In this document: piece by piece, positions 54,180 to 61,500 of the stretch | Position numbering within the stretch: position 1 is the first letter of the stretch | Layout of the letters: every line of letters begins with the position of its first letter | Source: Vandiemenella viatica | Taxonomy: Eukaryota > Arthropoda > Insecta > Orthoptera > Morabidae | Direction: 5' to 3' | Assembly (NCBI GenBank): GCA_031002005.1 | Contig: CM061914.1 | Location: forward strand, 11,332,148 to 11,396,147 | Length of the DNA: 64,000 bases | Notes under the pieces: model-generated | What the model saw: only the letters and a program-made list of their open reading frames with translations | The model's database searches: none | Told to the model about the DNA's origin: nothing | Position numbers and translations under genes: made by a program

Positions 54180-55223
54180 ATGAAGGTTATCGATGCAGGA
54201 TCACAAGTAGATGCTATTTTCTTGTATTTCCAGAAGGCTTTTGATTCGGTACCACATAACCGCCTTTTGGTGAAGATTCGAGCGTACGGTATATCTGATC
54301 AGATCTGCGAATGGATACGCGATTTTCTAACTGGTCGGTCGCAGTATGTCGTTGTTGACGGGGAAGCCTCTTCAAAGCTAGATATTACTTCGGGCGTTCC
54401 TCAAGGAAGTGTAATAGGACCACTTCTTTTCTTAATTTTTATAAACGATCTCGGTGACAACGTTAATTGCAGGATGCGATTTTTTGCTGATGATGCACTT
54501 ATTTATGGGGAAGTGGGGTGCTCTGACGATTGCTTAGAAATACAGCGCGATCTGGATGTTATTTCGGAATGGTGCCGTAAATGGCAGCTTACACTTAACT
54601 GTAAAAAGTGGAAGGCAATGCAAATAAGTAATAAAAAGACCCCGTTTGCTCACGAGTACAAAGTTAACAATTCAGTTGTTGACACGGTCGATTCCCTGAA
54701 GTATCTAGGCGTAACAGTACAAAGCAACATGAAATGGGACTTGCACATAACTTCAGTCGTAGGCAAAGCTAATTCAAAACTATGTTTTATAGGTCGTATT
54801 TTGAGAAGCTGCAATGCTCATACAAAGGAAATAGCGTACAAAACACTAGTGCGTCCGCATTTGGAATACTGTTGTGCAATTTGGGATCCGTATCGCAAGG
54901 GATTGATTGACACGTTAGAGAAAGTACAGAGGAGAGCCGCTCGATTCATGACCGCTAGTTACAGTCCTTATGTAAGTGTCACAGAGCTGATACATGGGTT
55001 AGGCTGGGATTGTTTGGCGGACAGACGACATCGTTTTTGTTTAAATTTGTTGGAGAATATGCAAAAATCTCTAATTTACGAGTGCAACGAAATACTTCTT
55101 CCGCCAACCTATTTAGGTCGCAATGACCAGAGGGATAAAATTCGAGAGATAAGATGCCGTACTGATACATTTATGTATTCTTTCTTTCCTCGTTCTGTTC
55201 GGGATTGGAATACTTTAAAGTAG
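54180..55223 (+). CDS. LINE reverse transcriptase, C-terminal 347 codons, open
   Basis: Uninterrupted frame: GSQVDAIFLYFQKAFDSVPH (motif A with catalytic Asp replaced: LDF reads LYF), GRSQYVVVDGEASSKLDITS, GVPQGSVIGPLLFLIFINDL, MRFFADDALIYGEV (motif C, intact FADD), LKYLGV, HLEYCCAIWDPYRKG and the C-terminal YLGRNDQRDKIREIRCRTDT, ending RSVRDWNTLK. The Asp to Tyr change at motif A removes a metal ligand, so the enzyme should be inactive. Open frame and tail identity with copy A suggest relatively recent insertion. Confidence 0.9.
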   Translation: MKVIDAGSQVDAIFLYFQKAFDSVPHNRLLVKIRAYGISDQICEWIRDFLTGRSQYVVVDGEASSKLDITSGVPQGSVIGPLLFLIFINDLGDNVNCRMRFFADDALIYGEVGCSDDCLEIQRDLDVISEWCRKWQLTLNCKKWKAMQISNKKTPFAHEYKVNNSVVDTVDSLKYLGVTVQSNMKWDLHITSVVGKANSKLCFIGRILRSCNAHTKEIAYKTLVRPHLEYCCAIWDPYRKGLIDTLEKVQRRAARFMTASYSPYVSVTELIHGLGWDCLADRRHRFCLNLLENMQKSLIYECNEILLPPTYLGRNDQRDKIREIRCRTDTFMYSFFPRSVRDWNTLK

Positions 55224-55288
55224 GATTGGTGCTTAGCACCCTCTGCCACCCACAGTAATTGTGAATTGCAGGAATAGATGTAGATGTA
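54180..55288 (+). mobile_element. Jockey-like LINE, copy B
   Basis: Same family as copy A at 405-1485, in opposite orientation. The RT is followed by GATTGGTGCTTAGCACCCTC, then GCCACCCACAGTAATTGTG, and a TAGATGTAGATGTA tail. 5'-truncated within RT and inserted in the Helitron. Confidence 0.9.
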
Positions 55289-56024
55289 TATTTTAGCGCA
55301 GAATTAATGGATCCACACGAATGGACTATAGTAAACTGGTCTACAGCCAATTCAACTGTTTCCACAGATAAAGAACCCATTACCACAATACCACTGATCA
55401 TTATGGATAAAAGGATCAATTACTGCTATACATACTGCTATAATATCTAAATTTCTGTTGATGAAACCAACATATCCTCAAAACGAAATCAGTATTCAAA
55501 GAGTTAAGTTTCCTTTTTGTTAAGATTTTTTTTTCCAGGTATTCAATGCAAATCAAAATATTCATTTTTAGTATTGCAATTTTTTTTAACGGAAATGAAC
55601 ATTCTTGGGCCGCTTATGTATTTATTTGCTGTTTAGATGTTAATATTTTTTGTTGTTGATATTTAGTCGATTCCGTCAATGTATTGCTAATATTTTGACG
55701 TTTTGAGCTTCCATTAATTAAAACTAAATTAATTTTTATTCGCAAGATGAAATGAGTAATTTTAAGAGATGCTGGGTAAACGAAATTTAAATCTTTCAAA
55801 GAAATGTAAGAAAACTAGGGCTATGAAAATAGACAAAACCTAGGAGACAAATCCCCAGTATTTATATACGGATATATTAAACTGAAAATACTCCTAACAA
55901 ACAGAATATTTTTATTGTTTTAAAAATTCAGAGAGGTAGTTGTGGAACATGAATAAATTTTTATTTTATTGCAATATTTATTACTACTATTACTAATAAA
56001 AATAGCTCTAAAATAAATTGTATG
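55289..56024. other. Helitron interior, unassigned
   Basis: AT-rich; no recognisable feature. Confidence 0.4.
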
Positions 56025-56310
56025 GTCGTACTGAGCTGGTGACAAGGCTTCTTTACGTCTCCGCAATCAGCCCCTTTAGTAGCCTCTTAACATAACCCAG
56101 TAAACCTACCGGACATATAGGACCCACAGTTCAACACGGAATCAGAACTAAGTGAGCATTCTAGCGTAATTCACATCACACAACAACCTGTGCCAAAGGT
56201 GAAGGTCGAGCTAAGGACCTTTGAAAAACCTCGCCGAGACTGTGATTCAAGCTGGGGACTTTTCTATCTCCAGTTGACGCCCTAACCACTGAACAACCAG
56301 ACCTTTCAAG
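56025..56310 (-). mobile_element. Second SINE-like, tRNA-derived sequence
   Basis: On the - strand it reads TCTGGTTGTTCAGTGGTTAG (A-box-like), GGGCGTCAACTGGAGATAG and CAGCTTGAATCAC (B-box-like), then a long unrelated body ending near 56025. The head resembles a tRNA. Different from the main SINE family. Could be an integral part of the Helitron. Confidence 0.4.
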
Positions 56311-56367
56311 AAAATCTTATATTGTACAACACTCTTCAACGCGGACGAAGTCGTGGGTAACTGCTAG

Positions 56368-57042
56368 TGTGTGATAATTTTCACATTTGCTAATGGCCTT
56401 GGGGAAATTCCTCCTATTTGTAGTCTTCAACACTCAGTATTATTTGGTGTCCAGAATCTGATTGCCTGAGAGATTCAGTGATTGTAGTTTAATTGACTTG
56501 TAATACATGTCTGTTTTGAGTAGGAGAAAACAACTTTTGTTACTATTTCATTATGTACATTTCCTAATGTTGGCCTTTGTATTGCTCACCATTCATTGCA
56601 CACACTATTAAATCGGAAATTGATTGTGATTTTCATCAGAGCAATCTTTTCCCAGTTTTTGAACATACAGAACCTGAAGAAATGTTCTGTAATTAAATCA
56701 GCAGTAAGATTAGATGGTTCTAAGCTGCTGTGTTTCTTTTAACTTGATAGTAACATTGTTTAGTGTGACTCATTTCACAAGTTTTATTCATTAATGCTGC
56801 CAATGAGTCTTTGGATACCTTTACAAAATCAATTTGATTACTTATTTCCTGGTGATGAATATATTTTTTTGCTATAAAGGATTTTATGTTTTGCATTATT
56901 TAGAGAGAAAGATCCCTTGACATTTAGTGTCAATACAAAAAAAAAATTAATAAATAAAATAATTTCCTAGGTTGCAACAGTAAAACAGTAACCAAAACAA
57001 ATTGGAAATTATTTTTGCACTGTCATAAACTAGATTCTTATA
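56368..57042. other. CMTR1 intron, unassigned
   Basis: No recognisable feature between the Helitron and the next transposon. Confidence 0.4.
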
Positions 57043-58169
57043 CAGGGAGCAGCAGCATAACTTCCTTTTTTTAAAATGTGCACCATTCAGTCGGTTGATA
57101 TCGTAGTGCAGCGCTAGTGGTCTCGTTCGAGGAGAATCATGACTATAAAGTTTTGTCCCAACACAGTTCAGTCGCCATCATGCGTTGGAACAGTGAGGAG
57201 CATACGTTTGCCGTTGAGGCCTACTTTTCCCACAACTCAGTGCGCTTTTCGGAATCGCTTTAATTTAGCCCCGTTGACCCCTGTCCCGGAGCGGAAATCA
57301 ATTGTTACGTGGGTCACTACATTCAGACAAACTGCAAGTGCGACACGACGAAAAACTGGAGGCCTAAGGCCCATTAGATCATCTGAGAACATTGAGACAG
57401 TGAGAGCTTCAATGTTGCGATCACTAAGGCATTCTGGGCACAAACATGCGTCTGCCCTTGGAATTTCCGATCGTTGTGTGAGGAGAATTCTTCATGATAA
57501 TCTTCATTTCCATCCATACAAGATGGCAATTGTGCAGGAACTTTCTGAACGTGACTTCAGTTCTTGGAGGGATACGTGAGGTTCTTATGGAAGGCGTTCC
57601 TGAGGACACTATTGTTTTCTTTTAGTGATGAAGTCCATTTTCATTTGTGTGGATCCATCAACAGACAAAACATGCGCTACTGGGCTTACACCAATCCTTG
57701 ACAATCACGTCAAAGGCCTTTGCATTCACATTAAGTCACAGTGTGGTATGCAATTTCCTCAGTTCGAATTATTGGTTCCTGGTTCTTTGAGGAAAATGAA
57801 GTCACAGTGACAGTGAATTTGGACCGGTATGTAAACATGTTATAGGTTTTTTTTTTACCCCATGGCTAGATGAGTTTGACTTAGGGGACACTTGGTTCCA
57901 ACAAGGCGGTGCATTGGCACACACTTCAATAACATCAATGGCTGTTTTGAGGAAACACTTCCCAGAGCGCCTCATCCCAATTAGGGGCAGTTTGGAGTGG
58001 CTGGCCCGCTCTCCCAATTTGACTGCTTTTTTTTTTTGATATCCCGTGTTTATGTGAACCATCCAAGCACCATTCAAGATTTGAAGACCAACATCCAGGA
58101 AGAAATTGCCAACATAATTCCTGGATTTTATTAAGTTTTGAGAAAAGGAAGTTATGCTGCCGCACTCTG
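57043..58169 (+). mobile_element. Mariner/IS630-type transposon with HTH of the DUF4817 kind
   Basis: A 1127-bp element between TA dinucleotides (57041-57042, 58170-58171). Inverted ends: CAGGGAGCAGCAGCATAACT left and CAGAGTGCGGCAGCATAACT right. A decayed transposase is on the + strand. Confidence 0.85.
57180..58135 (+). pseudogene. IS630-type transposase, frames broken, catalytic residues lost
   Basis: Starts MRWNSEEHTFAVEAYFSHNS at 57180. A frameshift near 57245-57265 is followed by SENIETVRASMLRSLRHSGH, ALGISDRCVRRILHDNLHFH and PYKMAIVQELSERDF, the typical HTH region of this family. DDE part: FSDEVHFHL (first Asp), GDTWFQQGGALAHTS (usual QQDGA, second Asp to Gly) and ARSPNLTA (usual RSPDL, third Asp to Asn). 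A T-run frameshift near 58027-58038. Clearly inactive. Confidence 0.85.
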
Positions 58170-58247
58170 TATGTCTCTTCATGCAGTTTCTTAACTTAGC
58201 ACACTATCCAGTTGGAATTTTCACCTAATTGGTTGTAGCTGTCCATT

Positions 58248-58340
58248 ATTTCCAAAAAATTACTCCAGATGAATGTTAGGAGGTTCCTTCGGGAGATTAT
58301 TGCTGAATTCCATCCCATTTTTTTGTCTTCATTCTTACGG
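58248..58340 (+). mobile_element. Degraded SINE fragment
   Basis: AAAAATTACTCCAGATGAATG, TTCCTTCGGGAGATTATTGC and GAATTCCATCCCATTTTT are diverged versions of the main SINE body. Low similarity. Confidence 0.5.
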
Positions 58341-58885
58341 TAACCCTATCTTTGAATCATATCCACATAGCCATGTGTATGCAAATTGTATAATTTTGTT
58401 GTAATGGGGTTGAAGGAACCAGATAGTAATGTGAGCAGTGATTCAGACAGGAAGTAAAACACAAATTTATGAGGATGTTATGTCATTGGGCTGTGAATAC
58501 TCACAATGCAAAAATTAGAAACAGTTAAAATTAGCAGTAACTAATCCTGAAAATTTGTGCTTTTTTGTATTCATTTCCTTTTGTGAACGATCTGCATTTG
58601 GCATATATTTGTTTGCTTCGTTCTAATCCATATAATTTGGCATGACATAAGAGCATTAGTGAAAATTTTTGGTCAAAAGCAAAGAATATTTAAAGTAAGA
58701 ATATTATTTAATAGCAATTGATTGTACATTTTATCATTCATTTCATAGTTGTATTTACCATTTAAAAATCACATCTTGTGCTATAATTTCAGTTAGAAGG
58801 ATATATTTTGAATAAGTTATATTCCATGTCTGATTGATGACTAGGTTTAGAAGCAGTTCTTTTATGTTAGTAATGTTTTTTCTAG
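58341..58885. other. CMTR1 intron end, unassigned
   Basis: AT-rich; ends with the T-rich tract and acceptor of the SAM-motif exon. Confidence 0.5.
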
Positions 58886-59078
58886 GCTGAAATTTTGGGT
58901 CCATATGATATCCTCTATTTCGCTGATGTCTGCGCTGGTCCGGGAGGTTTCTCGGAGTATGTATTATGGCGTAAGAAGTGGCACTGCAAAGGATTTGGTT
59001 TCACACTGAAAGGAGAACATGATTTCAGACTTGCTGATTTCTATGCTGGGCCCTGTGAGACTTTTGAACCTCATTATG
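58886..59078 (+). CDS. CMTR1: CMTR1 exon: SAM-binding motif of the RrmJ/FtsJ domain
   Basis: Encodes 64 complete residues plus one base of a split Gly codon. [20 protein letters not shown] contains motif I for S-adenosylmethionine ([13 protein letters not shown] follows), then [17 protein letters not shown] and [10 protein letters not shown], ending EPHY. Very close to other animal CMTR1 proteins ([20 protein letters not shown] is the family hallmark). The acceptor is TTTTCTAG ending at 58885 and the donor GTAATA is at 59079. The next exon, expected to begin with the Gly-rich stretch before the catalytic Asp, does not appear in the 4.9 kb that follow. Confidence 0.97.
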
Positions 59079-59834
59079 GTAATATTTTGATTTACTTACT
59101 GTTTTGTTACAGTCTTAAACTGCTTCTGTGCAGTTTTTCTTTTTCCTTTGTAACCCATGTAACAAAGAATAAATTAACTTAAGGCATGATTCAAATCATC
59201 TGAAAACTATTTAAAAAATAATAGATATCAAAGAGAGGGCATGGTTTACAGGAAAGCAATTAAAATACAAAAATATTATTTTTTTCTTAAAAATTTGATG
59301 CCTCAGAAACACTAATTCTTAATTAAATGTCTTTATGTTGCTCCTTTCAATGTACCTTATTTTATTCCTCTGTTTTTACAATGGCATTTATGAATTTATT
59401 CAAAATCAAATTCCCTGGTCAATTTTAGGTGGCACTAATATTTAGATCTTCATTTGAGCTACGTTTTATTTCAATTTGCTTTTACTTTTTGCATGTTTAC
59501 TGTGAATATCTTATAATTTGTCTGATGTGGTGCATTCCAACAAAAGCAACTGTTATGAAACCAGCGTATTTTCAAAATGCTATAGCTCATGAACTAACAG
59601 ACCAAAGCTGATGATTTTGATAACAATTTGTAGAAGAGGATGCCTGCATCTAATGTTTAAGAAATTCTCCTCGCTAAGTCTCAGTCTCTACTGATGTCAA
59701 GGTCCAAGTTTAAGACATCAGTATGTGATGTAAATTCAGTGTGAGAGATTTGCTGACTCAAAAACAGTGGTCTAGTGAGTTCTAACAATTGACGTTGGAA
59801 TCTGTAACAATGGAGTGAAAGAACTGCCGTAAGG
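59079..59834. other. CMTR1 intron, unassigned
   Basis: No recognisable feature; the next CMTR1 exon is not here. Confidence 0.5.
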
Positions 59835-60690
59835 CGATATTTAATTTAATTTAATTGCAGTGGAGCACATGCTCCGGTGGCAATTTCCCTAAACACCCAT
59901 ATTCCTCTTTTCCTGCACCCACCTACATTTGCCCTCTACAAATTTTAACTTTGAATTCTTTCAACGTTTTTGGTAAATTATTCATCATTTCCCTTGGTAA
60001 CTTATTCCAATCCCTGACACCCTTACCACAAAAAGACAATCTTCCCACACCCTTGTGCCTGAAATCCAGTGCCAGCTTGTAGTCATGGTCACCTTTTCCC
60101 TTCCATTCACTACTTTTCATACGTACACCAATATATTTCCATGCCTCATCAATAATATATGCCCTGTACACTCCCATGACCCTCTTCACCCTCCTCCTGT
60201 CTTGCATTCCAGCTCTTGTATCATATCTGTTACTGTTTTCATTCTGTGATAATTTCCAGAAACAAATCTAGCAGTCCTTTTTTGCACCCTCTCCAACTCC
60301 TGTATTTTATACTCAAAATGTTGGTCCCATACTACACTACCATATTCGAGCAATGGTCTGACAAAAGTTTTGTAACCCAATTCCTTTACTTCCCTCGTAC
60401 ATCCCCTCATCACTCTCTCCAACGAGTGCAGAATTTTGAAACGTTTACCTCCAATGTGCTCTGCCCAGTTAAGCCTGTTATCAAATGTAATGCCAAGATA
60501 TTTACATTTCAAGTCTTCAGCAAGCAATTCTTTCCCCACCCTATAATCATAATCAACCTTTTGATATTTATTTGTGTATCTAATAAGCTGACTCTTCTTT
60601 GCATTAATCTTCATCGCATGTTTACCAACCCAACTACATATCCTGTCAAGATCATCCTGCAACTGTTTACAGTCCTCTACATTTTGATCC
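59835..60690 (-). mobile_element. Jockey-like LINE 3' end (TTAAA-tailed family)
   Basis: Longest of three copies. The 3' end is (TTTAA)n-like at 59838-59858 with CATGCTCCGGTGGCAATTTC next to it. Encodes the RT thumb and C-terminus. 5'-truncated near 60690, where a snap-back repeat begins. Confidence 0.85.
59923..60662 (-). pseudogene. RT C-terminal region, one frameshift
   Basis: Two frames: 60186-60662 (LDRICSWVGKHAMKINAKKS, DLKCKYLGITFDNRLNWAEH, LGYKTFVRPLLEYGSVVWDQ, ELERVQKRTARFV) and 59923-60207 (DRRRVKRVMGVYRAYI, KLALDFRHKGVGRLSF, GVRDWNKLPREMM, LKEFKVKIC). The frames join by a 1-nt indel near 60190-60207. The catalytic FADD would lie upstream of the truncation. Different family from copies A and B. 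Confidence 0.85.
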
Positions 60691-60699
60691 TTTTATATA

Positions 60700-60835
60700 G
60701 CACGGAAGGGAATGATAAATTATACCCAAAACACTCGCCAAAGTTGAAGGGAGGAGGGCAGCAGCAACACGAAATAATATACAAACACAAAAAAACTCAA
60801 TATTTTGGGGTTTACCCTTTGTCAAGTAGAACACA
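60700..60835. repeat. Single arm of the CAACTTTGGTGAGTG palindrome family
   Basis: Contains ACACTCGCCAAAGTTGAAGG, GAGGGCAGCAGCAACAC and CTCAATATTTTGGGGTTTAC, like the left arm at 53600-53701. The hairpin core at 60803-60825 on the - strand is TTGACAA-AGGG-TAAA-CCC-CAAAA. Confidence 0.65.
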
Positions 60836-61079
60836 GTTGTATCATACTTTGTTTCAATACCTATTAATTTAGAAAGGCATGAGCAACACAGTCTGTTGTA
60901 TTACTGAGTATACCATGGTGGACAGGTGGGGGTGGAGGGGGTTGAATAGAACAATTAACTTTGAAAAACAGTATTGGTGGTGGTGGTAGAAGAGATGTGA
61001 ATATATAAAGTTTAATGACAGTGTTAAATAAATACATAAATAATGAATAATAATGAAAAAACACAAAATTTAAATAAAC
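60836..61079. other. CMTR1 intron, unassigned
   Basis: Short stretch rich in G/T (GGTGGGGGTGGAGGGGG near 60925); nothing recognised. Confidence 0.4.
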
Positions 61080-61500
61080 AGCAGGTGATGGATTTATTGA
61101 CTGGATCTTATTGCATGTTGAGGCCAGGTGGATGTCTAATGTCCAAGATGTATCGATCAGTTAGTTCTTACTATAAAACAGTTGTGGTGGTTGTAAGAGT
61201 TTTGGAAACTGGCTTCAGCTGCCATTGGATGGTCTGAAGTTAGAGGTAAAGACTGTTTGCCTGTGGCCATTCATTCTGATTGATAGCTAACTGGCCTATG
61301 TAGGCACTAGTAGTGGAGCAGGTAAGTCTTTGCAGGTCGCAAAAAGACAGTATTTTGTCAACACTCTTTGCTGTCTTCATAAATTTTTTCATTATACAAA
61401 AGTACACTGTCAGTCATTGGGTGTACAGGTTTATTTAACATCCTTACCTTCACAAACTGTGTCGTACTTTGTGCAGGATTGTGGAAGTCTAGAAAATTTA
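61080..61500 (-). pseudogene. Penelope-like fragment, family 2 (inverted copy)
   Basis: On the - strand, shifted frames give NQNEWPQANSL (compare VRVNGNRQTV), then MAAEASFQNSYNHHNCFIVR and HLGH-TSTWPQHA. These echo the blocks at 50250-50800. Diverged, no RT. Confidence 0.4.

Larger units (their letters stand above)
51820..56367 (+). mobile_element. Non-autonomous Helitron with nested insertions
   Basis: Begins TCTATATATATCTATAAATG, followed by GGATGTGTGTTTGGATGTAC and the phrase ATTTAAATGAAATTTGGCAT common to insect Helitrons. Ends CAACGCGGACGAAGTCGTGG, a small hairpin, then GTAACTGCTAG. It starts TC, ends CTAG, and sits between A and T, all as known for Helitrons. No Rep/helicase is seen. 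Inside are a two-unit tandem (52540-53110), a snap-back (53573-53879), a LINE (54180-55288) and a SINE-like piece (56025-56310). Total 4.5 kb, about 3 kb without these. Confidence 0.8.
19246..59078 (+). other. CMTR1: CMTR1 gene, partial locus (five internal exons)
   Basis: Cap-specific mRNA (nucleoside-2'-O-)methyltransferase 1. It methylates the ribose of the first transcribed nucleotide of capped RNA (cap0 to cap1) in the nucleus, using S-adenosylmethionine. Five exons (149, 156, 168, 168 and 193 nt) join without a break into 278 codons and carry, in order, an acidic tail, a G-patch, a linker, the first catalytic Lys region and the SAM motif. Introns in view are about 3.3, 4.6, 13.2 and 17.9 kb, with GT-AG ends. 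The first four internal junctions after the leading one are phase 0, and the last donor leaves a phase-1 codon. The initiator exon and the exons for the rest of the RrmJ domain are not in the window. The only host gene recognised here; the introns are filled with transposons. Confidence 0.93.

Noticed and set aside
60216..60872. A 218-codon open frame on the + strand
   Set aside because: It is antisense to the LINE reverse transcriptase at 59923-60662 and has no motif of its own.
61043..61237. LRPGGCLMSKMYRS as a possible downstream CMTR1 exon (catalytic Lys region)
   Set aside because: Similarity to the RTGGHF-CK block is superficial, there are no good splice sites, and the opposite strand reads as a Penelope-like fragment found elsewhere in the window.
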